DNA of 64,000 nucleotides from assembly GCF_033954835.1 (NCBI RefSeq), contig NZ_CP121471.1, positions 2,908,501 through 2,972,500 on the forward strand. The letters run 5' to 3'. Below are positions 23,677-33,634 of this stretch, one piece after another. This stretch comes from Thiorhodovibrio frisius. GTDB lineage: Bacteria > Pseudomonadota > Gammaproteobacteria > Chromatiales > Chromatiaceae. The translations under genes were made by a program, and so were the position numbers. Positions within the stretch are counted from its first letter, which is position 1; every line of letters starts with the position of its first letter. A model generated the notes under the pieces. It made no database searches. It saw nothing but the letters and a program-made list of their open reading frames with translations, and had not been told where the DNA came from.

Positions 23677-25392
23677 TCAGGTCTGCCAGCGCGCGGGCAG
23701 ATGCGGGCGCAGCTGGCGCCATAACCAGCCGACTTGCGGCGGACGCCCCAGGGTCGTGCTCAGAACGTCAATATCGACCTGATTCCACCGCATGCGCGTG
23801 CGTGCCGAGGCACTGCCGCAAAATAGCAGTCGGTCGCCGGGCTGGATAAGGGTACCATGAGGGTCGGGCAACAAGTCGAGCCGAGTGCCACGCTGATGCA
23901 GCAGCGCAATGGCGGACAAACTGGCATCAACCGCGCGCGGGTCTTTCAGCAGATCGACCAGATGCGGCTTGAGCCCGAGATCGGCCGCATCCATCAAGGC
24001 CGGCGAATCATCGCCGTCAATGCCAAATTCCCAAACCTCGGGCGCCTGTTCCTGAATCATCGCGGCCACCCGGCTGACCAGGGCGCAGGCCCATTCCTCG
24101 TTCTGGTCTCGTGCGAGGTCAAAAAACCTGGCGAGCAGCGGTGATCTGAGCAGGGTGCGAATGCGATTGGCGACAATCAGGCTGGGGTGCATGCGGATGT
24201 CCGCGTCCACGGCGGCAAAGAGGTCCTCGTTGACCATGTGATTTTCGCGCACCACCACGAACAGCTCCGGATTCAGCACCCGCGCGGTCATGATAATGGA
24301 CAAATTGTTGGCATCGTTATCGGTGCCGGCAATCAAGCCAACCGCCTCGCGGATACCGGCCTGCTCCAGGGTTTCAGCCTCGGTGCCACGGCCGTGAATC
24401 CAGGCGGTCGACGGCGTGCCGGTGTGCTCGGGGCTCTGTTCGATGACCATGAGTTCGGTGCCGCCCGGGCTCAACTCACGATAGACCGCCTTGCCGAAGC
24501 GACCAAAACCGCACAGAATCCAGCGTCCTTCGCTCGGTGGCTTGCGCGGCTCGCCGAGCTGCGCTCCGCGCAGGGCACCGAGCCAGTCATTAAGCACCGT
24601 GTGACAATGCGCGGTCAGGGCGACGCGCAGATAGAGCGCGAAGATCTCAAAGGGATTGAGTACATAGTCGGTGTCAAACGACAGCATGTTCGCCGAGATG
24701 TCGTGCGAATCCGAACGACCGATAATGGTCACCTCCGGATGCAGCAACTTCGCTGCCAGCGCCACCTTAAGGTTGACCTCGTTAGAGGAGGTCAGAGCGA
24801 GCACCGCCTGGCACATTGGGTGGCGCAGACCACCACTCAGCAGCACATCCGGGCATTGCGCATCGGCCTGCAGGGAGGGAACGAATTCGCGCAGCTTCTC
24901 GAGTTGCAGACCGTTAAGGCGTTCGCGATCAATGTCAATGACGACGGCACGGCGACGCTCGCTAGTCAGTGCCCGCACCAGGTCGCGACCGGTCTGGCCA
25001 TAGCCAACGATCAGAAAAAAGGGCGTAGTAATGCGCTTAACACTCGCCGCGAAGCGTCTTTCCGCTAGCGCGCGCTGAAGACTCTCGTCTTGCAGCAGCG
25101 CAATCAGCGAGCCGACCGAGTAGATCCACACGGTCACCGTTAAATAGATACAGAACACCGTCCAAAGCCGCTGCGCATCGCTGAACTCGCGCGGCAATTC
25201 GCCAAAGCCAATGGTGGTGGCCATGTAGCTGACAAAATAAAAGGCATGAAAGAAACCCAGATACCAGACAGTACCGTCGGCATCCCGCCCTGGGATCAGG
25301 ACCAGCCCGAACACCGCAACACTGTAGACCGTCACCAAGGCCAGCAGCGGTTTGCGCATGCGCCGCAGAATGAGGAAATAGATGTTATCCAT
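23677..25392 (-). CDS. Potassium channel protein with two TrkA/RCK modules
   Basis: A 571-residue protein. The N-terminus has a two-helix pore module with the selectivity filter TTIGFGEL at residues 59-66. This is followed by an RCK domain with the Rossmann glycines GYGQTGRD (130-137), and a second one with GFGRFGKA. Tandem RCK channels gate K+ flux in response to ligands such as nucleotides or Ca2+. The C-terminal part has a TrkA_C-like segment (LIQPGDRLLFCG). The family as a whole is often annotated as NAD-binding potassium channel. It lies 64 bases after a small membrane protein gene. Confidence 0.87.
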   Translation of the reverse strand: MDNIYFLILRRMRKPLLALVTVYSVAVFGLVLIPGRDADGTVWYLGFFHAFYFVSYMATTIGFGELPREFSDAQRLWTVFCIYLTVTVWIYSVGSLIALLQDESLQRALAERRFAASVKRITTPFFLIVGYGQTGRDLVRALTSERRRAVVIDIDRERLNGLQLEKLREFVPSLQADAQCPDVLLSGGLRHPMCQAVLALTSSNEVNLKVALAAKLLHPEVTIIGRSDSHDISANMLSFDTDYVLNPFEIFALYLRVALTAHCHTVLNDWLGALRGAQLGEPRKPPSEGRWILCGFGRFGKAVYRELSPGGTELMVIEQSPEHTGTPSTAWIHGRGTEAETLEQAGIREAVGLIAGTDNDANNLSIIMTARVLNPELFVVVRENHMVNEDLFAAVDADIRMHPSLIVANRIRTLLRSPLLARFFDLARDQNEEWACALVSRVAAMIQEQAPEVWEFGIDGDDSPALMDAADLGLKPHLVDLLKDPRAVDASLSAIALLHQRGTRLDLLPDPHGTLIQPGDRLLFCGSASARTRMRWNQVDIDVLSTTLGRPPQVGWLWRQLRPHLPARWQT

Positions 25393-25456
25393 GGGGGCGT
25401 GGACACAGGGCGGCGAGCATTCAGGCCGCGATTGGAAAGGCGGTTCGCCGCTTGCC

Positions 25457-25840
25457 TCAGCGCCTCAGCATCACGGTTTCGGCAATCAAAAGCACCACAG
25501 AGATGATATTAGCCACCATAGCGCCTCCGGCAAGTGAGACGATGCTGGCCATGACGCTGGCTGTCATGCCGGATTCCCACACATGGGCTGCCAGAATCCA
25601 GATAATGGCCGCACCCACCAGTTGCAGCATCGCGACCAGGCCGGTAGCCAGCAGCATGGCATCGACTTGACTGCGATCCCCAATCTTCATGATCAAGGCC
25701 ACGGCATTGACGATGAACAGGATGACGAATTCGCGCAGGTGATGGTGATCGGGATTATCGATCTCGCCGACGAAGAAGCCGAAATTCAGCGTCAACGCCA
25801 GAAAAATGAAAAACCCGAAGACGACTTTTTCCAGATTCAT
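25457..25840 (-). CDS. Small four-helix membrane protein (DUF6394-like)
   Basis: A 127-residue protein with four hydrophobic helices and a conserved-looking N-terminal part (FVGEIDNPDHHHLREFVILF). I believe it belongs to the DUF6394 family, which I recall only as uncharacterised membrane proteins next to K+ channel genes. It precedes the tandem-RCK channel on the same strand, so an accessory role is possible (inference). The ATG is preceded by AAGGGG. Confidence 0.65.
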   Translation of the reverse strand: MNLEKVVFGFFIFLALTLNFGFFVGEIDNPDHHHLREFVILFIVNAVALIMKIGDRSQVDAMLLATGLVAMLQLVGAAIIWILAAHVWESGMTASVMASIVSLAGGAMVANIISVVLLIAETVMLRR

Positions 25841-25891
25841 GCCAAGCTGGCCCCTTCGATGATGGACAATGCAACGCGCGCCGGCTCAGGC

Positions 25892-27469
25892 TCAGGCCGC
25901 GTGCTCCGCTTCTTCGCGCCCCGGTTGCGCCCATTGCAGCACCAGATTGAGCATGCGCATGGTCGCGCCAATGGCGGCAAACACCTGATTGGCATGCACG
26001 CCGCGGGTTTTGAATTCGCGTCCCTTCCCTGCCCCGCCGGTCTCCGACCAGCTGATCGTGCACTCGGTCAGGGCATCGGTACGCCCGCCCTTGGGGATGC
26101 GGACCTCGTAGTCCGCCAGGGTCGGCAAAGTCAGGCCAAGCCGCTTGACGATGCGCGCCAGGGCGTTATTGAAGGCATCGAAGCCGCCATTGCCGCTGCC
26201 AGCTGCGGTCAGAAGCTCCCCATCGATGCACAGCTTGATGCTGGCAGTGGATTCAAGCCCCAGGCTGCTGGACACATTGCAGGCTAGAAGCTCTGCATGA
26301 TCATAGTCCTTACTCTCGAGCACCTCGGCGATGATAAAGGGTAAATCATCGGCGGTGATCGTTTTCTTAGAATCCCCCAGCTCAACGATTCGTTTAAGCA
26401 CCTTGCGCTGATTGTCTTTGGACAAACGAATGTCGAGACGTTCAAGATTCTTGATCAGCGACGCCTTGCCGCTCAGCTTGCCCAGAGCATAGGTACGCCG
26501 GCGGCTGAAACGCTCCGGCGAGAGCTTGGTGTGATAGAGCCGGCCCTTGCTGTCGCCATCGGCATGGATACCGGCAGTTTGGGTAAAGACATCGCCACCA
26601 ATGATGGGTGCATTATCCGCCACCCGCTTGCCGGAAAAATACTGCACCAGCTCGCTTGCGCGCACCAGATGGGTTTCGTCGATGCCAAGTTCGATGTCGA
26701 GTTGGTCGCGCAGATTCACCACCACCTCGGCCAGGGAGGCATTGCCAGCGCGCTCACCCAAGCAGTTGACAGTGCAGTGAACGGCCGCCGCACCAGCCCG
26801 CGCTGCGGCGAGCACATTGGCGGTCGCTAGGCCGTAGTCGTTATGGGGGTGAAAATCAAACCGACAGCCGGGAAAGCGCTCGATCATGTCGCGCATGGCG
26901 GCATGGACCCGCTCCGGTGTCATGACCCCCAGGGTGTCTGGCAGCATGACATGGCCGATGGCAGCGTCCTGCAACAACCCCATTAGCTCAAACACATAAC
27001 CCGGATTATCCGCATAGCCGTTCGACCAGTCCTCTAGGTACAGATTGACATCAAGCCCTTGTCCAGCGGCAATCTGCACGGTCTCGCGCACATCGGCGGC
27101 ATGTTCGGTCAGGGATTTTCCGAGCTGGGTATGGCAATGTTTCTCGCTACCCTTAGCCAGCAGGTTGATCACCGAGCCACCGGCGGCGCGAATCCAGTCG
27201 ACGCTCTTGCCATGATCGACAAAGCCCAGCACCTCGATGCGCCGGTCCAGTCCGAGTTCGCGCGCCCAGTCGATCATGGCCGCCACCGCGCTCTGCTCGC
27301 CCTCCGACACGCGCGCCGAAGCCACCTCGATGCGATCCACCCGCACCTGCTCCAGCAACACCTTGGCGATGTTGGTCTTCTCATCGCGCGAGAACGACAC
27401 CCCCTGGGTTTGCTCGCCATCGCGCAGCGTGGTGTCGAGAATTTGCAGATGCCTGGTGTTCGCGGTCAT
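25892..27469 (-). CDS. cimA: Citramalate synthase / isopropylmalate synthase-family protein
   Basis: A 525-residue HMGL-like acyltransferase: LDTTLRDGEQTQGVSFS at the N-terminus, FHPHNDYGLATAN (metal-binding His pair) and CLGERAGNASL in the TIM barrel, then a C-terminal LeuA dimer/regulatory domain (TASIKLCIDGELLTAAGSGNG region). Members either make citramalate from pyruvate and acetyl-CoA (isoleucine route without threonine) or isopropylmalate. Its length and sequence fit the CimA/LeuA2 group, but the substrate cannot be settled from sequence alone. It follows thrC on the same strand, so two entry points to 2-oxobutyrate sit side by side. Confidence 0.8.
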   Translation of the reverse strand: MTANTRHLQILDTTLRDGEQTQGVSFSRDEKTNIAKVLLEQVRVDRIEVASARVSEGEQSAVAAMIDWARELGLDRRIEVLGFVDHGKSVDWIRAAGGSVINLLAKGSEKHCHTQLGKSLTEHAADVRETVQIAAGQGLDVNLYLEDWSNGYADNPGYVFELMGLLQDAAIGHVMLPDTLGVMTPERVHAAMRDMIERFPGCRFDFHPHNDYGLATANVLAAARAGAAAVHCTVNCLGERAGNASLAEVVVNLRDQLDIELGIDETHLVRASELVQYFSGKRVADNAPIIGGDVFTQTAGIHADGDSKGRLYHTKLSPERFSRRRTYALGKLSGKASLIKNLERLDIRLSKDNQRKVLKRIVELGDSKKTITADDLPFIIAEVLESKDYDHAELLACNVSSSLGLESTASIKLCIDGELLTAAGSGNGGFDAFNNALARIVKRLGLTLPTLADYEVRIPKGGRTDALTECTISWSETGGAGKGREFKTRGVHANQVFAAIGATMRMLNLVLQWAQPGREEAEHAA

Positions 27470-27531
27470 GTTGTCAGGGCGAGTGGCCTGTGTGAGTAAG
27501 GGTCGTTACGGGGCAGGATGCCAGCCCTGTC

Positions 27532-28917
27532 TCAGGGAGCGTCCAGAGTGGTTTTCAGCCGCTCGCGCACCGCAGAAGTGTCGGCGGCAAGCTCCTCGCA
27601 GCGACTGGGCTTATCGAGCAGACCTTGCAAGCAGAGCGGCGGCGGCGCGTCCACACCGACAGCTTCGCGCACCGCCTGGTTGAATTTGGCCGGATGCGCG
27701 GTGGCCAAGCACACTGCATCTGGCCAAGGTGCGGCTGCACGCACCCCAACGGCCGTGTGCGGACACAGAAGATAACCGGTGCCACTATAGGTCGCGCGCA
27801 TCTGCTCGAGCGTATCGACATCGCTCACCGCACTGGCAACAAAGTCCTCGGCCGCGCGCTGATGCTCCGTGCGGCTAAACTCAATGCGACCGTCGCGCTG
27901 CATGGCAGTGACCCGGGCGCTGACCGCAGCGGCATCCTCATCAAGCAGGTAGTAGAGATAGCGCTCGAAGTTTGAGGCGACCTGAATATCCATTGCCGGG
28001 CTCAAGGTGTGGTGCACCGAGGTGAGAGAATAGAGCCCGTGATGCACGAAGCGCGTTAAAATATCATTGCGGTTAGTGGCCAGAATCAAACGCTCGATCG
28101 GCAGCCCCATGCGCCGAGCCAGATAGCCGGCGAACACATCGCCAAAATTGCCAGTGGGTACCGAGAAGCTGATTTTTTGCTTCAAATTCCCGCCGCTGAG
28201 CCGGCCCCAAGCGTAAAAATAGTAGACCGTCTGCGCCAGAATACGCGCCCAGTTAATCGAATTGACCGCCCCCAGACGATAGCGTGTCTTAAAAGCAAGA
28301 TCGCTAAAGAGCGCCTTGACGATGCGCTGTGCGTCATCAAAAGTGCCACGCAACGCCAGATTATGGACATTGTCATCGAGCACCGTGGTCATCTGGCGCT
28401 CCTGCACCGGCGACACCCGTCCCTTGGGATGCAGGATGAAGATCTGAATGCGCTCCTTGCCGCGCACCCCGGCAATGGCCGCAGAGCCGGTATCGCCCGA
28501 GGTCGCGCCGATAATATTCAGCCGCTCGCCACTGCGGGCGAGAAAGTGCTCAAACAGATTGCCAAGAAATTGCAACGCGACATCCTTGAATGCCGCCGTA
28601 GGCCCGTGAAACAGCTCCAGAATGCGCCGCTCCCCGGCCTGCGCCAGCGGGGTGATGTCCGGATGCTGAAAACTGGCATAGGAGCGATAGACCAGGTCCT
28701 GCAACTCGGCTGCCGATAAATCCTCGCCAACAAAAGGCCGCATGACCTCACAGGCCAGATCCTGAAAACTCAGGCGCGACCAGGCTTGGAGCTGCTCAGC
28801 GCTGATCTTGGGCAGGGACTCTGGCACCAGTAGCCCGCCATCGGTTGCCAGCCCCATCATCACCGCCTCGGCAAAACCGACCGGCTCCACACCGCCTCTG
28901 GTGCTTAGATACTTCAT
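27532..28917 (-). CDS. thrC: Threonine synthase
   Basis: A 461-residue PLP enzyme that converts O-phosphohomoserine to threonine. MKYLSTRGG is the classical N-terminus. The PLP lysine is Lys111 in HGPTAAFKDVALQF. IGATSGDTGSAAI is the phosphate-binding loop, and GAVNSINWARI is family-typical. The frame starts at 28932, but the ATG at 28917 matches family starts. hom and thrB are not in the window. Confidence 0.95.
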   Translation of the reverse strand: MKYLSTRGGVEPVGFAEAVMMGLATDGGLLVPESLPKISAEQLQAWSRLSFQDLACEVMRPFVGEDLSAAELQDLVYRSYASFQHPDITPLAQAGERRILELFHGPTAAFKDVALQFLGNLFEHFLARSGERLNIIGATSGDTGSAAIAGVRGKERIQIFILHPKGRVSPVQERQMTTVLDDNVHNLALRGTFDDAQRIVKALFSDLAFKTRYRLGAVNSINWARILAQTVYYFYAWGRLSGGNLKQKISFSVPTGNFGDVFAGYLARRMGLPIERLILATNRNDILTRFVHHGLYSLTSVHHTLSPAMDIQVASNFERYLYYLLDEDAAAVSARVTAMQRDGRIEFSRTEHQRAAEDFVASAVSDVDTLEQMRATYSGTGYLLCPHTAVGVRAAAPWPDAVCLATAHPAKFNQAVREAVGVDAPPPLCLQGLLDKPSRCEELAADTSAVRERLKTTLDAP

Positions 28918-29395
28918 AACACTCCCAAACATTTAGCGCCCCCAAGGCACCGCACCGGCCAGCTCCAGCAGGACGCGCGCCGGCCAACTCAGGGGCTTTG
29001 CTTCAGCGGTGCAAATTAAGCCAAAGTGCGAGCTAGGGCAACCACGAGATGACCCAACCGGCGACTGCGCAAGCAATTACCCACCAAAGTCCGCACCATC
29101 AACCACGCACCATTTATAAAGCGCGGCATTGACAGGGAGTATGCACAGACCAGAGAATGCCCCACCGTCAGCGCGTCCGGGCAGGACCCGCTGGCGATAA
29201 AAAGCCCAATAAATCCTGTGGGGGTGTCTGCCCGATCGAAATCGTCCGTTGATCTGTTCTGCCATTGTCATGATCCTTACCTGCGGGATCAAACCCACAA
29301 CGGCAAAGCTCCGTGCCTGGCCTCCAGGTGGCCGCGTTTTCGATCCTCTCGCCCCCGCTTCACACAAGCCTCACTCATGAGGGAGGAACATCAAG
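28918..29395. other. Intergenic region between thrC and the symporter operon
   Basis: This 478-base region separates two divergent units. I see a TTGACA at 29129 but no good -10 hexamer at the right distance, and no attenuator-like peptide or hairpin that I would defend. The GTG of the DUF4212 gene is preceded by GAGGAAC. Nothing else is recognised. Confidence 0.5.
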
Positions 29396-29653
29396 GTGAC
29401 ACCCGAAAATCGCGCTGCTTATTGGAAGGCAAATCTAGGTTTGCTCGCAATCCTACTGACGATCTGGTTTATCGTCTCCTACGGATTCGGCATTCTACTC
29501 GCACCAATGCTTAACAGCTTCAGCCTCGGCGGATATCCGCTCGGATTTTGGTTTGCCCAGCAGGGCTCAATTTATGTGTTCATGGTATTGATCTTTGTCT
29601 ATGCCTATCGCATGAATACGCTCGATAAACAATTTGGTGTGGACGAAGAATAA
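29396..29653 (+). CDS. DUF4212 small subunit of a sodium:solute symporter
   Basis: An 85-residue protein with two hydrophobic helices, starting at the GTG at 29396 (GGAGGAAC upstream). YWKANLGLLAILLTIWFIVS and YPLGFWFAQQGSIYVFMVLI are typical of DUF4212, the small subunit encoded in front of acetate-type SSS symporters. The large subunit follows 12 bases later. It is probably needed for assembly or activity of the symporter. Confidence 0.9.
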   Translation: MTPENRAAYWKANLGLLAILLTIWFIVSYGFGILLAPMLNSFSLGGYPLGFWFAQQGSIYVFMVLIFVYAYRMNTLDKQFGVDEE

Positions 29654-29665
29654 GGGGAAGCATCC

Positions 29666-31480
29666 ATGGATAATCTCTCGATCTGGACCTATTCGGTCGT
29701 TGGCGCGACCTTCGCGCTCTACATCGGCATTGCCATCTGGGCGCGTGCGTCGAGCACCGCCGAGTTCTACGTTGCCGGCAAAGGCATTCATCCCGTCGCC
29801 AATGGCATGGCCACGGCAGCCGACTGGATGTCAGCGGCGTCTTTTATCTCTATGGCCGGCCTGATCGCCTTCAACGGCTATGGCGCATCGGTATTCCTGA
29901 TGGGCTGGACTGGCGGCTATGTGCTGCTCGCCCTGCTACTTGCACCCTATCTGCGCAAGTTTGGCAAGTTCACGGTCCCCGAGTTCATCGGCGACCGTTA
30001 TTACTCGCAGGCGGCGCGCATCGTGGCGGTCATCTGTCTGATTCTGGCCTCAGTAACCTATGTTATCGGGCAGATGAAAGGCATCGGTGTCGCCTTCTCG
30101 CGCTTCCTCGAGACCAGCTATGACGTGGGCCTGTACATCGGCATGGGCATCGTTTTTGTCTATGCGGTACTTGGCGGCATGAAGGGCATCACCTACACGC
30201 AGATCGCACAGTACTGCGTACTGATCCTGGCCTACACCATTCCGGCAATTTTCATCTCGCTCAATCTCACCGGCAACCCGCTACCGCAGCTGGGACTGGG
30301 TAGTGGTTATGTTGAAAACGGCGTAGCCTCCGGCATGAGCCTGCTCGATAAGCTCGATCAGGTCATTATGGAACTCGGCTTTCAGGAGTACACCACACAG
30401 AAAATGGGCGGCACGCTTAATATGTTCGCCTACACCCTGTCGCTGATGATCGGCACCGCCGGCCTGCCGCACGTCATTATCCGCTTTTTCACCGTACCCA
30501 AGGTCAAGGACGCCCGTTTCTCCGCCGGCTGGGCGCTGGTCTTCATCGCCATCCTCTACACCACTGCTCCGGCAGTCGGCGCCATGGCGCGTCTGAACCT
30601 GATGAATACCATTCAGATTGGTCCGGTTGGCACAGAAACCGGTAACCTGAAATATGAAGACCGTCCAGAGTGGTTCAAGAAGTGGGAAACCACCGGTCTG
30701 CTGCAGTTTGAGGACAAGAACGGCGACGGTCGCATTCAGTACTACAACGATAAGAACGAGGACTTCGCCGCCAAAGCCGAGGGCTTCGGCTGGGCAGGCA
30801 ACGAAATGGTCAAGGTGGACCGCGACATCATGGTGCTGGCCAATCCGGAAATTGCCAATCTGCCCAACTGGGTGATCGCGCTGGTGGTCGCCGGTGGTCT
30901 AGCCGCTGCACTCTCCACTGCCGCCGGTCTGCTGCTGGCCATTTCCTCTGCCATCTCCCATGACTTGCTCAAGGGCATCTTCAAGCCAGACATCTCAGAG
31001 AAGGCCGAACTCAACGCCAGCCGTGTCGCCATGGCCGGCGCCATCGTGGTGGCGGGTCTGCTGGGATTGCATCCACCGGGATTTGCGGCCGGAACCGTGG
31101 CCATCGCCTTTGGACTGGCTGCCTCGTCGATCTTCCCGGCACTGATGCTCGGCATTTTCGACAAGCGCATGAACAACACAGGCGCCATCTGGGGCATGGC
31201 CTCGGGCATCACTGTGACCATGCTCTATGTGTTCCAGCATAAGGGGATTCTCTTCATCCCCGGCACGGAATTCATGATGGGCATGGACCCCAACTGGTTC
31301 TTCGGCATCTCGCCGAACGCCTTCGGAGCTGTGGGCGCGATCATCAACTTCGCTGTAGCTCTGATCGTCTCTCGCCTGACGGTGGCGCCACCAGAGAACA
31401 TCCAGGCCCTGGTCGAGGATGTCCGCGTGCCACGCGGCGCAGGTGCGGCTCCGCACATCAGCGCGGCGCTGGATCACTGA
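29666..31480 (+). CDS. Sodium:solute symporter of the VC_2705/acetate type
   Basis: A 604-residue SSS-family transporter, with 12-13 hydrophobic helices and FYVAGKGIHPVANGMATAAD near the N-terminus, typical of ActP-like and VC_2705-type members. A long extramembrane insertion at about residues 325-385 contains DKNGDGRIQYYN (350-361), which looks like an EF-hand Ca2+ loop. The pairing with DUF4212 and with the downstream cNMP/CBS/DUF294 and exonuclease genes is the usual acetate-uptake neighbourhood in gammaproteobacteria. Acetate or another short carboxylate is the likely substrate (inference). Confidence 0.87.
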   Translation: MDNLSIWTYSVVGATFALYIGIAIWARASSTAEFYVAGKGIHPVANGMATAADWMSAASFISMAGLIAFNGYGASVFLMGWTGGYVLLALLLAPYLRKFGKFTVPEFIGDRYYSQAARIVAVICLILASVTYVIGQMKGIGVAFSRFLETSYDVGLYIGMGIVFVYAVLGGMKGITYTQIAQYCVLILAYTIPAIFISLNLTGNPLPQLGLGSGYVENGVASGMSLLDKLDQVIMELGFQEYTTQKMGGTLNMFAYTLSLMIGTAGLPHVIIRFFTVPKVKDARFSAGWALVFIAILYTTAPAVGAMARLNLMNTIQIGPVGTETGNLKYEDRPEWFKKWETTGLLQFEDKNGDGRIQYYNDKNEDFAAKAEGFGWAGNEMVKVDRDIMVLANPEIANLPNWVIALVVAGGLAAALSTAAGLLLAISSAISHDLLKGIFKPDISEKAELNASRVAMAGAIVVAGLLGLHPPGFAAGTVAIAFGLAASSIFPALMLGIFDKRMNNTGAIWGMASGITVTMLYVFQHKGILFIPGTEFMMGMDPNWFFGISPNAFGAVGAIINFAVALIVSRLTVAPPENIQALVEDVRVPRGAGAAPHISAALDH

Positions 31481-31506
31481 TGTCTGTTCTCTCCTGTTGA
31501 GAACGC

Positions 31507-31537
31507 AAGCCCCGCCCTCGTGCGGGGCTTTTTTTTT
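31507..31537 (+). terminator. Rho-independent terminator after the symporter gene
   Basis: AAGCCCCGC (31507-31515), a CCTCGT loop and GCGGGGCTT (31522-31530) form a 9-bp perfect stem, and the T-run continues to 31537. It lies 26 bases after the symporter stop. Confidence 0.92.
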
Positions 31538-31680
31538 GCCTCCTGACAGCCAACAACGCACAAAAGCGCCGCTCCCACTGGACGCGAGCCGCGTGGCGAC
31601 GCATCATGAAGGCTCTAAACCGCAGCGCTTCGCCGCAGCCCGATCTGCGGCGCCACCCCGGAACAACCTCAGAGCACCCA

Positions 31681-33549
31681 ATGGACATCGAGCTGATCGA
31701 AATCCGCGATTTTCTCGCCAGTCATCCGCCCTTCGACGGTCTGCCGGAGGAGGCACTAAACGCCCTGCCTAAACAGCTGACGGTGCGCTATTTGCGCCGC
31801 GGCTCCATCTTCCCGCCCGAGGATGAAAGTGCTCCCGCGCTCTATATTCTGCGCCGTGGCGCCATTGAGCTACGCGACCGCGCGGGCGACCTGATCAGCA
31901 AGCTGGCCGAGGGCGACACCGCCCCCAGCGCCTGCGAGGATAGGCGCATCCAGCGCCAGTTCACCGGCACCGCTGCGGAAGATTCGCTGATCTACCTGCT
32001 GCCCTGCGAGCTACTGGGCCAACTGCGTGCCGAGCACCCGGACTTTGCCGCCCATTTCGAGCAGTCGGTCTCCGAGCGCCTGCGCCAGGCCATTGATCTG
32101 GTCAAGGACAGCGGCACCAGCGCCAGCGCCAGCCTGATGACAGTGCGAGTGCGAGATCTGCTCGGCAAAAACCTCATCAGCGCGCCGCCCGGGATCAGTA
32201 TCGAGCAGGCCGCACGCGTGATGAGCGAAGCACGCTGCTCCTCGCTGATCATCATGGAAGACAAACAGCTGCGCGGACTGCTGACGGTGCGCGACCTGCG
32301 CGACCGCTGTCTGGCGGCAGGTCTGTCGCCGCAGCGCCCGGTGAGTGAAATCATGACCCGCACCCTGCACACCACCACTGTGGAGACGCCCGGGTTTCAG
32401 GTGCTGATCACCATGTCGCGCCTGAATGTGCATCACCTGCCGGTGCTGCGCGAGGGCGAGGTGGTCGGTGTGATTTCCACCTCCGACCTGGTGCGCTTTC
32501 AGAGCGCCAATTCCGTTTATCTGGTCGGAGACATCCGCAAGGCTGAGGATCTCGGCACCCTGATCGCCATTGCGCGCAAGATCCCCGAGTTGCAAATTCA
32601 TCTGGTTGCGTCCGGCGCCACTGCCGATCAGGTCGGCCAGGCCATCACCGCCGTGACTGACGCCATTAGCCTGCGTCTGCTAGAACTGGCCGAACAGGCA
32701 CTCGGGGCACCTCCCTTCCCTTACTGCTGGATGGTCGGTGGCTCCCAGGCGCGACGCGAACAGTCCGCGCACTCAGACCAGGACAATGCCCTGCTGCTGG
32801 CCCAGGCGCCAACGCCGGAGCAGGACGCCTATTTTAAAGCGCTGGCCACCCAGGTGACCGATGGGCTTAATGCCTGCGGCTTCGTCCACTGCCCAGGTGA
32901 TGTCATGGCTTCCAACTCCAAATGGCGCCAGCCTCTGAATGTTTGGCATGGCTATTTCACCGACTGGATCGAACGCCCCCAGCCCCAGGCGCTGCTCAAT
33001 GCCAGCGTGTTCTTTGACCTGCGTGCCCTGCATGATCCCGAGCATCTGTTCCCGGCCCTGCAACGCGAGATACTGCACAAAACCAGCGAGAATCGGATTT
33101 TTATTGCCCACATGGCAGCCAATGCCATCAAGCACCGCCCGCCACTGGGGTTCTTTCGCAACTTCGTGCTGATTCGCGGCGGCGATCACGACCACACCTT
33201 CGATCTCAAACTGCGCGGTACAGTGCCCATTATCGACATGGCCCGGGTGCATGCCCTGTCCGCCGGCATTCCCGAGGTCAATAGCCTGGAGCGCCTGCGG
33301 ATGGTCGCCGGCAGTGCCGCGCTGAGCCGCGACGGCGGGGCCAATCTGATCGACGCGCTGGAGTTCATCGGCACCCTGCGCGTGCGCCATCAGGCTGGGC
33401 AGTTGCGCGCCGGAGAAGAGGCCAATAATTTCCTCTCGCCCGATAGTCTCTCGCCGCTCGAGCGCGGTCACATGAAGGAAGCCTTCGCGCTCATTGCCTC
33501 GCTGCAAGAAACCCTGGGCCAGCGCTATCAGGCCGGACGCTTTGCCTGA
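31681..33549 (+). CDS. cNMP-binding / CBS / DUF294 nucleotidyltransferase-like protein
   Basis: A 622-residue regulator; I use the ATG at 31681 (MDIELIEIRDFL) because the longer frame start is less typical. Order of domains: a cyclic-nucleotide-binding-like fold (about 20-130), two CBS motifs (VRDLLGKNLISAPPGISIEQ through VSEIMTRTLHTT and following), a DUF294 nucleotidyltransferase-like part with MVGGSQARREQSAHSDQDNA, and the DUF294 C-terminal helical domain. The Gly-Ser...Asp-x-Asp pattern suggests protein nucleotidylylation as in GlnD-type enzymes. Such proteins are usually coupled to acetate symporters and are thought to control them. It lies downstream of a strong terminator and so probably has its own promoter. 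Confidence 0.85.
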   Translation: MDIELIEIRDFLASHPPFDGLPEEALNALPKQLTVRYLRRGSIFPPEDESAPALYILRRGAIELRDRAGDLISKLAEGDTAPSACEDRRIQRQFTGTAAEDSLIYLLPCELLGQLRAEHPDFAAHFEQSVSERLRQAIDLVKDSGTSASASLMTVRVRDLLGKNLISAPPGISIEQAARVMSEARCSSLIIMEDKQLRGLLTVRDLRDRCLAAGLSPQRPVSEIMTRTLHTTTVETPGFQVLITMSRLNVHHLPVLREGEVVGVISTSDLVRFQSANSVYLVGDIRKAEDLGTLIAIARKIPELQIHLVASGATADQVGQAITAVTDAISLRLLELAEQALGAPPFPYCWMVGGSQARREQSAHSDQDNALLLAQAPTPEQDAYFKALATQVTDGLNACGFVHCPGDVMASNSKWRQPLNVWHGYFTDWIERPQPQALLNASVFFDLRALHDPEHLFPALQREILHKTSENRIFIAHMAANAIKHRPPLGFFRNFVLIRGGDHDHTFDLKLRGTVPIIDMARVHALSAGIPEVNSLERLRMVAGSAALSRDGGANLIDALEFIGTLRVRHQAGQLRAGEEANNFLSPDSLSPLERGHMKEAFALIASLQETLGQRYQAGRFA

Positions 33550-33634
33550 GGCTCATGATTCCGGCCACCCCGGAAAATGAATCCATCCCAACGCGGCAAG
33601 AAACCTTGTCCCAACACAGCCGTCTGAGATTCGC

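Noticed and set aside
29129-29165. Sigma-70 promoter with TTGACA at 29129
   Set aside because: No acceptable -10 hexamer 16-18 bases downstream.
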